A stretch of DNA of 64,000 bases. Origin: G963663315 sp965204925 (GTDB taxonomy: Bacteria; Pseudomonadota; Gammaproteobacteria; Arenicellales; Poriferihabitantaceae). Within the stretch, counting starts at the first letter, position 1. Each line of letters begins with the position of its first letter. Position numbers and translations under genes: made by a program. The notes beneath the pieces are model-generated. The model had not been told where the DNA came from. It made no database searches and saw only the letters and a program-made list of their open reading frames with translations. The stretch lies in assembly GCA_965204925.1 (NCBI GenBank), contig OZ242021.1:806001-870000 (forward strand). Reading direction: 5' to 3'. Below, piece after piece: positions 43,136 through 50,985 of this stretch.

Positions 43136-44044
43136 ATGAGAATCGTAGTGCATGGCCAGCAGGCGTTCGGCGAGGCCGTATTGAAAAGATTGCTGGAACG
43201 GCATGAGAATGTGGTTGCGGTATGCACCGCCCCGGACCGGGACGGCCGTGCAAGCGACCCGCTCAAGGTACTGGCGCTGGCAAATAATATTCCCGTACAT
43301 CAGCCCGTCTCCTGGAAAACGGATGAATCACTGGCCCTGATGCAATCATTTGCAGCCGACATCTGCATGATGGCTTATGTCCTGTTGTTTGTGCCCGCAA
43401 CAGTTTTGAACGCACCGAAATATGGAACGTTCCAGTATCATCCGTCGCTGCTGCCCATGCACCGCGGCCCGTCTTCGATCAACTGGCCGATTGCGGCCGG
43501 CGCCACCCGTACCGGCCTCACTGTTTTCTGGCCGGACGAGGGGCTTGATGAAGGTCCGATTCTGTTACAAAAGGAGTGCCGGATCGGCCCGCATGAAACG
43601 CTTGGTGATGTCTATTTCGGCAAACTGTTTCCACTGGGAGTCGATGCGATGATCGAATCGCTGGATTTGGTAAAAGCGGGAAGGGCGCCGAAAATCGCCC
43701 AGGATTTATCGCAAGGGAGCTATGAATCCTGGTTCGGCAAGGAACAGGCCAGAGTCGACTGGCAGGAATCAAGCCAAAAATGTTACAATATCATTCGTGC
43801 CTCCAATCCCCAGCCCGGCGCGTGGACCACGCATAACGGCAATATACTGAAGATTTATGACGCCGGGGTTTCGACTGAGACCGGTCAACCGGGCACGGTA
43901 TTGTCGATATCCGCAGAGGGCATCCTCGTTGCCGCCGGCCACGGCTCCATATTGATCAAGCGGGTACGGGCGGACGCCGGTAAGGTCGCCGCCTCCGCGT
44001 ATGCCGCGTCCACGGCGCTGGCTGGCGGCGAACAATTCGGCTAG
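43136..44044 (+). CDS. Stand-alone 10-formyltetrahydrofolate hydrolase-like formyltransferase
   Basis: 302 residues resembling the N-terminal hydrolase domain of 10-formyl-THF dehydrogenase (ALDH1L type), not Fmt or PurU. It has FQYHPSLLPMHRGPSSINWP, LTVFWPDEGLDEGPILLQKE, and the late PGAWTTHNGNILKIYDA. Catalytic His102 and Asp138 are 36 residues apart, as in the ALDH1L domain (His106, Asp142). The usual Asn before the His is replaced by Gln. There is no aldehyde dehydrogenase domain. It may move or release a formyl group produced from formyl-CoA. Confidence 0.82.
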   Translation: MRIVVHGQQAFGEAVLKRLLERHENVVAVCTAPDRDGRASDPLKVLALANNIPVHQPVSWKTDESLALMQSFAADICMMAYVLLFVPATVLNAPKYGTFQYHPSLLPMHRGPSSINWPIAAGATRTGLTVFWPDEGLDEGPILLQKECRIGPHETLGDVYFGKLFPLGVDAMIESLDLVKAGRAPKIAQDLSQGSYESWFGKEQARVDWQESSQKCYNIIRASNPQPGAWTTHNGNILKIYDAGVSTETGQPGTVLSISAEGILVAAGHGSILIKRVRADAGKVAASAYAASTALAGGEQFG

Positions 44045-44072
44045 AATCGTGCTTCCATAACATCCCCTTCCC

Positions 44073-45377
44073 ATGCCCGCGATTGACCTGGCAAAACGCG
44101 TATACGACCACACGTTCAAACTGGACCCGATCATCAGGAGCCTGCTGGACACGGATATCTACAAGCTGTTGATGCTACAAACGATCTGGAAGGAGTTTCC
44201 CGCTATCCCGGTCACTTTTTCCGTGATTAACCGTTCCCGCCATGTCAGGCTGACACAGGAAATCGATCACACCGAACTGGCGGAGCAACTGGACCACGCG
44301 CGCGCAATCCGTCTCTCCAAGAAAGAGAAAATCTGGCTGGCGGGAAACACATTCTATGGCAAGGAACGGTTGTTCCGCCCTGAATTCATCGACTGGCTGG
44401 AAGCGTTTCGTTTACCGGAGTATGACCTCCAGGTCGAAAACGACCAGTACCGGATCGATTTTCACGGCAACTGGGCGGATGTGACACTATGGGAACTGCC
44501 CGTGCTCGCCATAATCAGCGAACTGAGGTCGAGATCGGCATTGAAAGGCACAGGACGCTTCGAACTGGACGTCATTTATGCCCGCGCCAAGACCCGGTTG
44601 TGGGAAAAGGTGATGCGCCTGAAGCGTCTGTCCAACCTGCGCCTGGCGGATTTCGGCACTCGCAGGCGGCACGGCTTTTTATGGCATGACTGGTGCGTCG
44701 AAGCGCTCAAGGAGGGGCTTGGCGGCAAATTCATTGGCACCAGCAATGTGCTGTTGGCAATGAACCACGATCTTGAAGCGATCGGCACCAATGGCCACGA
44801 ATTGCCGATGGTCATAGCCGCGACCGCGAGTACGGACGACGAACGGTTGCAGGCGCCCTATAAAGTGCTGGAAAGCTGGCAGCGAACGTACGACGGGAAC
44901 TTGCTGATCGCCCTGCCCGACACGTTCGGCACTACCGCTTTCCTGCGCAACGCCCCGCGGTGGATTGCGCGATGGAGTGGATTTCGCATCGACTCCAAGC
45001 AACCGGTTGCCGGCGGCGAAGAGTTGATCGAGTGGTGGCGCCTGATGGACCAGAACCCGCAAGAGAAGCTGCTGATTTTTTCAGACGGACTGGACATTGA
45101 TGAAATTGAAACGGTCCATGATCACTTCGACGGCAGAGTGCGAACCAGCTTTGGCTGGGGCACGAACCTGACCAACGATTTCCGCGACTGCTCACCGACC
45201 CCCAATGACCGGCTCAAACCGTTCTCGATCGTCTGCAAGGTCACGCGCGCCGACGGGCATCCAACGGTAAAAATATCGGATAACCTGGAAAAAGCATCCG
45301 GGCCGCAAAGCGAAATCGAGCGCTATCTCAGGATTTTCGGGCGGGACCGGATTGGCCGCCATGAAGTCACAGTCTAG
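44073..45377 (+). CDS. pncB: Nicotinate phosphoribosyltransferase
   Basis: 434 residues. Family features: SLLDTDIYKLLMLQTIWKEFP at the N-terminus (quoted as SLLDTDIYKLLMLQTIW), ELPVLAIISELRSR, FGTRRRHGF, GTSNVLLA, the phosphorylated His region AIGTNGHELPMV, and the PRPP-binding IFSDGLDIDEIE and SFGWGTNLTNDF. It makes nicotinate mononucleotide from nicotinate and PRPP for NAD salvage. Why it sits in a formyl/oxalate cluster is unclear; 28 bases separate it from the formyltransferase and 3 bases from the GMC gene. Confidence 0.92.
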   Translation: MPAIDLAKRVYDHTFKLDPIIRSLLDTDIYKLLMLQTIWKEFPAIPVTFSVINRSRHVRLTQEIDHTELAEQLDHARAIRLSKKEKIWLAGNTFYGKERLFRPEFIDWLEAFRLPEYDLQVENDQYRIDFHGNWADVTLWELPVLAIISELRSRSALKGTGRFELDVIYARAKTRLWEKVMRLKRLSNLRLADFGTRRRHGFLWHDWCVEALKEGLGGKFIGTSNVLLAMNHDLEAIGTNGHELPMVIAATASTDDERLQAPYKVLESWQRTYDGNLLIALPDTFGTTAFLRNAPRWIARWSGFRIDSKQPVAGGEELIEWWRLMDQNPQEKLLIFSDGLDIDEIETVHDHFDGRVRTSFGWGTNLTNDFRDCSPTPNDRLKPFSIVCKVTRADGHPTVKISDNLEKASGPQSEIERYLRIFGRDRIGRHEVTV

Positions 45378-45380
45378 GGC

Positions 45381-46997
45381 ATGGCCGAGGCTGACTTCAT
45401 CATCATAGGCGCCGGCTCCGCAGGATCGGTGCTGGCCAGACGTCTTACCGAGCATGGACGTAACAGCGCCCTGGTACTGGAAGCCGGCGGCAGCGACAAC
45501 AGGTTCTGGATCCGCGTCCCGATCGGTTATGGCAAGACCTTTTACGACCCGGCTGTCAACTGGCGTTATACCACTGTGCCCCAGACGCGGTTGAACGGCA
45601 GGCAAAGCTATTGGCCGCGAGGCAAGGTGATGGGAGGCTCCAGTTCCATCAATGCCATGGTATATATTCGCGGCCAGCGCGAAGACTATAATGATTGGCG
45701 GGACATGGGGAACCCGCAATGGGGCTGGGACAATGTATTGCCCTGGTTCAGAAAGTCCGAAACCAATTCACGCGGGGGCGACGCCTTTCGCGGCGACAAC
45801 GGCCCCCTGTACGTCAATGACCCGAGCGTATCGTATCACCCCCTGTGCCATACCTTTCTCAAGGCAGCCGGCGAATACGGACTGCAAGCGAACCCGGATT
45901 TCAACGGCGCCGCGCAGGAAGGAGTGGGCATGTACCAGATCACAATGAGAAACGGTCTTCGAATGTCTGCGGCAAGGGCTTATCTGCGCCCGGCGCTTGC
46001 CAGAAAAAATTGCCGTATCGAGCTGCATGCACAGGTCACCCGTATCCTTTTCGACAAGCGCAAGGCGGTCGGGGCAGAGTACCGGCAGAACGGCGAGACC
46101 CGGCAAGTTCGCGCCAGGCGGGAAGTCATTGTCTGTGCCGGCGCCGTCAACTCGCCACAGTTGTTGCAACTGTCCGGCATTGGTCCGGGAGAACTCCTGC
46201 GCCGGTACGGAATTGACGTACTCCTGCACAGCCCGCAAGTTGGCCGCAACCTTCAGGATCATCTGGCGCTGACCCATTTCTATCGCGCCAGCGTACCTAC
46301 ACTGAACAACGAATTGTACCCCTGGTGGGGAAAACTCTGCGCCGGGCTGAAATACGTCCTGTTCAGGAAAGGCCCGTTGTCCCTGAGCGTCAACCAGGCT
46401 GGTGGCTTCATCAAGAGTCACAGCGCGCGGACGCGCCCGAACCTGCAACTGTATTTTTCGGCGCTGACGTATATGACATCACCCAAAGGCGAGAGACCCC
46501 TGATGCGCCCCGACCCCTGGCCCGCCATCCAGCAAGGAATTTGCCAGTGCCGGCCGACCAGCCGTGGCGCCGTGCGCATTGCATCGAACGACCCGTTCGA
46601 GTACCCGCGTATCGACCCTGGCTACCTGGCGACCGACCACGACCTGCAGGAAATGATCGAAGGATTCCACATCCTGAGAGAGATAGCGAAAATGCCCGCG
46701 CTCGGCAAGATCATCGCAAGCGAAATATCTCCCGGGGAATCGGTGCAGTCCGAATCACGGATTATCGAGGACATCCGGGAACGCAGTGAGACCGTTTTCC
46801 ATCCAACCAGTACCTGCATGATGGGTCCCGACCCGCAGTCATCGGTCGTCGACCAGCAACTGCGGGTGCACGGCACAGAGAGCCTGAGAGTAGTGGACGC
46901 ATCCGTTTTTCCCACGATCATCTCCGGCAATACCAACGGCCCGGTAATTATGGTTGCCGAAAAAGCCGCAGACATGATCCTGCGCGACGCCGAATGA
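45381..46997 (+). CDS. GMC-family FAD oxidoreductase (choline-dehydrogenase-like)
   Basis: 538 residues. FAD site DFIIIGAGSAGSVLARRL, GMC signature 1 GKVMGGSSSINAMVYIRG, signature 2 GAVNSPQLLQLSGIGP, active His in FHPTSTCMMGPD, and the C-terminal NTNGPVIMVAEKAADMI. It oxidises an alcohol, possibly with a quinone or cytochrome acceptor. It ends the run from 40038. The substrate may be an alcohol feeding the same 2-hydroxyacid pathway, or the placement may be incidental. Confidence 0.9.
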   Translation: MAEADFIIIGAGSAGSVLARRLTEHGRNSALVLEAGGSDNRFWIRVPIGYGKTFYDPAVNWRYTTVPQTRLNGRQSYWPRGKVMGGSSSINAMVYIRGQREDYNDWRDMGNPQWGWDNVLPWFRKSETNSRGGDAFRGDNGPLYVNDPSVSYHPLCHTFLKAAGEYGLQANPDFNGAAQEGVGMYQITMRNGLRMSAARAYLRPALARKNCRIELHAQVTRILFDKRKAVGAEYRQNGETRQVRARREVIVCAGAVNSPQLLQLSGIGPGELLRRYGIDVLLHSPQVGRNLQDHLALTHFYRASVPTLNNELYPWWGKLCAGLKYVLFRKGPLSLSVNQAGGFIKSHSARTRPNLQLYFSALTYMTSPKGERPLMRPDPWPAIQQGICQCRPTSRGAVRIASNDPFEYPRIDPGYLATDHDLQEMIEGFHILREIAKMPALGKIIASEISPGESVQSESRIIEDIRERSETVFHPTSTCMMGPDPQSSVVDQQLRVHGTESLRVVDASVFPTIISGNTNGPVIMVAEKAADMILRDAE

Positions 46998-47051
46998 GCG
47001 GGGCGGGCGCCAGCCCGACGCCAGCCCGCTACGGATCACGCCGGATTACGC

Positions 47052-47717
47052 TCAGTCGTCGTTGAAAATTCCCAGGATATGCAGCAGGCTGGTGAATATG
47101 TTGAAGATCGAGACATAGAGGGTCACGGTGGCAGTGATGTAGTTGGTCTCTCCGCCGTGGATAATCTCACTCGTCTGGAACAGGATCAGGCCCGACATAA
47201 GCATGATGAACATCGCCGAAATTGCCAGGCTCAGCGCAGGCATCGGGAAAATCAGGGTTACCAGCATGGCCAGGAAGGCAACGAGGATACCGGCCATCAG
47301 CATACCGCCGATGAAACTGAAATTCTTGCGGGTTACCAGAACATAGGCGGACAGTCCGATAAAAATAATCCCGGTGCCGCCCAGCGCCATCATTACAATG
47401 TCACTGCCGCCGGCAGTCTGCATATAGTAATTGAGGATCGGCCCGAGGGTCAGCCCCATGAATCCGGTCAACGCAAAGACAAACACCAGGCCGAGGATCG
47501 AGTTCCTGAATTTGCTCGTCAAAAACAGCAGGCCGAAATAGCCGACCAGGGTGACGATGATCCCGAGCGGCGGGAAATTCATTGCCATCGACAAACCCGC
47601 CGTCAATGCACTGAACAACAATGTCATGGACAGCAGGATATAGGTATTTTTCAGAACCCGGTTAATTTCGATGCCGCGTGCAGCCGGACGTGCAACCGCA
47701 GTTTCGTATCTTGCCAT
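47052..47717 (-). CDS. Bax-inhibitor-1/YccA family membrane protein
   Basis: 221 residues with seven hydrophobic helices: RVLKNTYILLSMTLLFSALTAG (quoted as RVLKNTYILLSM), GFMGLTLGPILNYY, GTGIIFIGLSAYVL, and TATVTLYVSIFNIFTSLLHILG with the acidic C-terminal GIFNDD. The family (YccA, YbhL, TMBIM) includes pH-dependent calcium leak proteins and FtsH modulators. It is divergent from the LysR gene. Confidence 0.92.
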   Translation of the reverse strand: MARYETAVARPAARGIEINRVLKNTYILLSMTLLFSALTAGLSMAMNFPPLGIIVTLVGYFGLLFLTSKFRNSILGLVFVFALTGFMGLTLGPILNYYMQTAGGSDIVMMALGGTGIIFIGLSAYVLVTRKNFSFIGGMLMAGILVAFLAMLVTLIFPMPALSLAISAMFIMLMSGLILFQTSEIIHGGETNYITATVTLYVSIFNIFTSLLHILGIFNDD

Positions 47718-47882
47718 TTTAACTTCTCACCTCATGTTTAAGGAAAAACCGATTGGGCAGCCGCCAACGATGCGCTGCGCCTCATTTACGGCCTGTAGTA
47801 TAGTAAAATAGGGTCGGGTGTGCAAATTTCAATGCGCATGCCGTTTATTATTATACCCTAATCATACGACAGGACAGGCGTT

Positions 47883-48794
47883 TTGGCAGATCGACGACTC
47901 CAGGTATTCGGCGCGGTAGCCAGATTGCTCAGTTTTACGAAAGCGGCCGAGTCATTGCACATGACCCAGCCGGCCGTTACGTTCCAGGTTCGCCAACTTG
48001 AGGAATATTTCAATACGCGCCTGTTCGACCGCACGCATAACCGAATCACACTGACCGAAACGGGCAAGGTCGTCAAGGAGTACGCAGACCGGATTATCGC
48101 CCTGCGCAAGGAAATGGACATTCAGGTAAGCGCGTTGACCGGAGACGTACAAGGCCCGCTGATCGTCGGCGCCAGCACCACGATCGGGGAGTATTTCATC
48201 CCCGGCATAGTGGGCGCCTATCAATCGAAATTTCGGGATGTCAGGGTTCGCCTCAACGTAGCCAATACCAACTCCGTGATCCACATGGTCGAGAACAATC
48301 ACATCGACATCGGCATCGTCGAAGGTCCGGTCAACAACAAGGCCCTGATAACCGATGTCATCTGGGACGATGAACTGGTCGTCATATGCGCCCCCGGCCA
48401 TCCTCTCGACAAACACGGGCAGGTTGACGCCGCACTGATCGGTTCATTCCCGTTTATCGGACGCGAGGAGGGGTCGGGCACTCGCGAAGTCATAGAGAAC
48501 TGGTTGGCCGGGCAGGGTCTCGGCATGGAAGAACTGGATATAATCATGGAATTCGGCAGCCCGGAATCGATCAAGAACGCGGTCGCGGCAGGACTGGGCA
48601 TTTCCATTGTTTCAGTGGCGACGATCGAAAAGGAACTGATCCTGAAGTCATTACGCGCCATTCCCCTGGCAAACCCCATCCGCCGCCCGTTCTCGATCGT
48701 CTATCCGCGTCAAAAATTCCGCCTGCGAGCCATTGATGAATTTCTCGAATTCGCGCGGACGCTGTGCGCCGGCAAACGAAAACCGATCGATTGA
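47883..48794 (+). CDS. LysR-family transcriptional regulator
   Basis: 303 residues from a TTG start. The N-terminal HTH has RLLSFTKAAESLHMTQPAVTFQVRQLEEYF (quoted as SFTKAAESLHMTQPAVTFQ) and LFDRTHNRITLTETG. The effector domain begins GPLIVGASTTIGEYFIPGIV, similar to sulfur-related LysR proteins (CysB/Cbl/selenium-type). The downstream gene is an unrelated coiled-coil protein and the upstream gene is divergent BI-1, so the target is not obvious. fccB, 770 bases downstream, is one candidate. Confidence 0.9.
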   Translation: MADRRLQVFGAVARLLSFTKAAESLHMTQPAVTFQVRQLEEYFNTRLFDRTHNRITLTETGKVVKEYADRIIALRKEMDIQVSALTGDVQGPLIVGASTTIGEYFIPGIVGAYQSKFRDVRVRLNVANTNSVIHMVENNHIDIGIVEGPVNNKALITDVIWDDELVVICAPGHPLDKHGQVDAALIGSFPFIGREEGSGTREVIENWLAGQGLGMEELDIIMEFGSPESIKNAVAAGLGISIVSVATIEKELILKSLRAIPLANPIRRPFSIVYPRQKFRLRAIDEFLEFARTLCAGKRKPID

Positions 48795-48888
48795 GTGGTT
48801 GAGGCTGCCGGTTCAGCGTCGACTTATGGCATAGCCCTGACCTGGCCATACACTTGTTATTCATTGCCTGATACTTTATGATTGCCTG

Positions 48889-49500
48889 ATGAGCGAAGCC
48901 ATTGCATTCGATACCCACCGTTTCATCAAGCGTCTGACCGCCTGCGGTTTTACCGAATTGCAGGCCGAGACCCTTGCTGATGAGCAGGTGACTCTGCTCA
49001 ATTCCAATCTGGCCACGCGGACAGATATTGAAAATATCCGGGCCGATACCGAAACCCTGAGACAGGAAACCAGAGCCAACATTGAAGCGCTCAAGGCCGA
49101 TATCGAAACCCTGAGACAGGAAACCAGAGCCAACATTGAAGCGCTCAAGGCCGATATCGAAACCCTGAGGCAGGAAACCAAGGCTGACATTGAAACCCTG
49201 AGACAGGAAACCAGAGCCAACATTGAAGCGCTCAAGGCCGATATCGAAACCCTGAGGCAGGAAACCAGGGCTGACATTGAAACCCTGAGACAGGAAACCA
49301 GGGCTGACATTGAAACCCTGAGACAGGAAACCAAGGCCGGAATTGAAGCGCTGAGACAGGAAACCAGGGCCGGCATTGAAGCGCTGAGACAGGAAACCAG
49401 GGCCGGTATTGAGCAGACGAAATTCGATCTGATGAAATGGATGTTCGGTGGTCTGATTGCACAGGGCGGTCTGGTCGTTGCCCTGATCAAACTGCTGTAG
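48889..49500 (+). CDS. Repeat-rich coiled-coil membrane protein (DUF1640-like)
   Basis: 203 residues. The N-terminal part (FDTHRFIKRLTACGFTELQAETLAD, quoted as FDTHRFIKRLTACGFTELQ) and C-terminal membrane helix (MFGGLIAQGGLVVALIKLL) match the CCDC90/DUF1640 plan. In between lie nine 11-residue units of the form IETLRQETRAx, with three 7-residue units IEALKAD interspersed after the first, second and fourth. Mixed 11/7 repeats give a continuous right/left-handed coiled coil. Related eukaryotic proteins regulate mitochondrial calcium uptake; the bacterial role is unknown. Confidence 0.85.
   Translation: MSEAIAFDTHRFIKRLTACGFTELQAETLADEQVTLLNSNLATRTDIENIRADTETLRQETRANIEALKADIETLRQETRANIEALKADIETLRQETKADIETLRQETRANIEALKADIETLRQETRADIETLRQETRADIETLRQETKAGIEALRQETRAGIEALRQETRAGIEQTKFDLMKWMFGGLIAQGGLVVALIKLL
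49051..49412 (+). repeat. In-frame tandem repeats of 33 and 21 bases
   Basis: The DNA encoding the hendecads is itself highly repetitive. Blocks built on GAAACCCTGAGACAGGAAAC recur with near-identical third positions, often followed by CAAGGCCGATATC-type heptad inserts. Such DNA-level identity points to recent expansion and likely length variation between strains. Confidence 0.85.
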
Positions 49501-49563
49501 CCAGGCGAACGGCCGCCGTCCCCGTAATTTGAATAACCAGCGTAAAACTGTAAGGAGAGAAAC

Positions 49564-50829
49564 ATGAAAATGAACAGAAGACAACTCCTCGCCTCGGCCG
49601 TCACCGTTTCGGCGGCGATGGCGGCGCCGGCGGTAGTGGGCCAGGCGCGGCCGCGTGTGGTCGTGGTCGGCGGCGGAGCCGGCGGCGCGACGGCGGCGCG
49701 CTATATCGCCAAAGACTCCGCGGATGCCATTGATGTGACTCTGATTGACCCTTCCAAAGCCTATTACTCCTGTTTTTTCTCGAATCTTTATATCGGAGGC
49801 TTCCGCAACTTCGCCTCTATCGGGCACAGTTACGGCGCCTTGGCGAGCGCTTATGGAATCAATGTCGTGCATGACTGGGTCGTGGGCGTCGACCCTGACG
49901 CCCGCAACGTTGCGCTCGCCGGTGGCGGGAGCCTTTCCTATGACCGGCTGATACTGTCTCCGGGCATAGACTTCAAACCCGGCTCCGTGCCGGGCTGGGA
50001 TCATTCGCGGCAAAATCTGATGCCGCATGCCTACAAGGCCGGGTCGCAGACACAACTGCTGAAAGCGCAGGTCGAAGCGATGCCGATGGGCGGCGCTTAC
50101 TGCATGGTGGCGCCACCGAACCCGTATCGTTGTCCGCCGGGTCCCTATGAACGGATATCGATGGTCGCCCATGTACTGAAAAAAAGGAATCCGACGGCAA
50201 AAATCCTGATCGTGGACCCGAAGGAGAAATTTTCCAAGCAGGCCCTGTTCGAGGATGGCTGGAAACGCTATTACCCCGGCATGGTCGAACGAATCTGGCC
50301 GGAATTCGGCGACCGGCAAATTGAGGTGCGTCCCGACTCCATGGAGGTCGTGGTCGACGGTGAGGCGATCAACGTGGATGTATGCAACGTTATCCCCGCC
50401 CAAAAGGCCGGGCTTGTCGCCGAAGCGGCGGGCATTACCGATGACGCGGGATGGGCGCCCGTTGTCCCGCACACGATGCAGAGCCGCATGGATGAAAATA
50501 TCCATGTGCTCGGTGACGCCTCGCAGCAGGGTGATATGCCCAAATCCGGCTTTTCAGCCAACAGCCAAGCCAAGGTTTGCGCCATGGCGGTGCGCGGCGC
50601 CCTGACCGGATCGGATGTCTTTCCGGCGCGCTTTTCCAATACCTGCTGGTCGCTTATCGAGACCAATGACGGCGTCAAGGTAGGCGCCACCTACAAGGCG
50701 ACTGATGAGAAAATCGAGAAGATAGACGGCTTTATCTCACAGGTCGGCGAATCCGCCGAGCTGCGCAAGGCGACTTACGAGGAATCCCTTGGCTGGTACG
50801 AAGCGATCTCTGCTGACATGTTCGGCTGA
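49564..50829 (+). CDS. fccB: Flavocytochrome c sulfide dehydrogenase, flavoprotein subunit
   Basis: Oxidises sulfide in the periplasm. The 421-residue protein has a twin-arginine signal (MKMNRRQLLASAVTVSAAM), an FAD-binding VVVVGGGAGGATAARYIA, the covalent FAD Cys70 in AYYSCFFSN, and redox-active cysteines Cys190 (NPYRCPPGPYER) and Cys361 (NTCWSLIETN). The C-terminal FCSD flavin-binding domain ends with EESLGWYEAISADMFG. No cytochrome subunit (fccA) is adjacent, so it may use a distant partner or resemble SoxF. Confidence 0.94.
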   Translation: MKMNRRQLLASAVTVSAAMAAPAVVGQARPRVVVVGGGAGGATAARYIAKDSADAIDVTLIDPSKAYYSCFFSNLYIGGFRNFASIGHSYGALASAYGINVVHDWVVGVDPDARNVALAGGGSLSYDRLILSPGIDFKPGSVPGWDHSRQNLMPHAYKAGSQTQLLKAQVEAMPMGGAYCMVAPPNPYRCPPGPYERISMVAHVLKKRNPTAKILIVDPKEKFSKQALFEDGWKRYYPGMVERIWPEFGDRQIEVRPDSMEVVVDGEAINVDVCNVIPAQKAGLVAEAAGITDDAGWAPVVPHTMQSRMDENIHVLGDASQQGDMPKSGFSANSQAKVCAMAVRGALTGSDVFPARFSNTCWSLIETNDGVKVGATYKATDEKIEKIDGFISQVGESAELRKATYEESLGWYEAISADMFG

Positions 50830-50985
50830 TCCAGTATAAAATCGGGCGCCGCCACCGGCGCCGCGCTCGTTAACTGCGGCCTTTACGCGCAACCCGTCCC
50901 GCTAATGCCCATGCTTGCGGCGGGACAGGCGTGGCGTGGCGAGGTATGACCGCATTGCCCGACCCGCTCTCCCATTGTAACCGGT

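Noticed and set aside
49051..49412. CRISPR-like repeats
   Set aside because: Repeats are in frame, without unique spacers, and encode a coiled coil.
48571..50505. 644-codon frame on the minus strand across the coiled-coil repeats and fccB
   Set aside because: It is the antisense of two well-supported genes; its length comes from the repeats and high GC.
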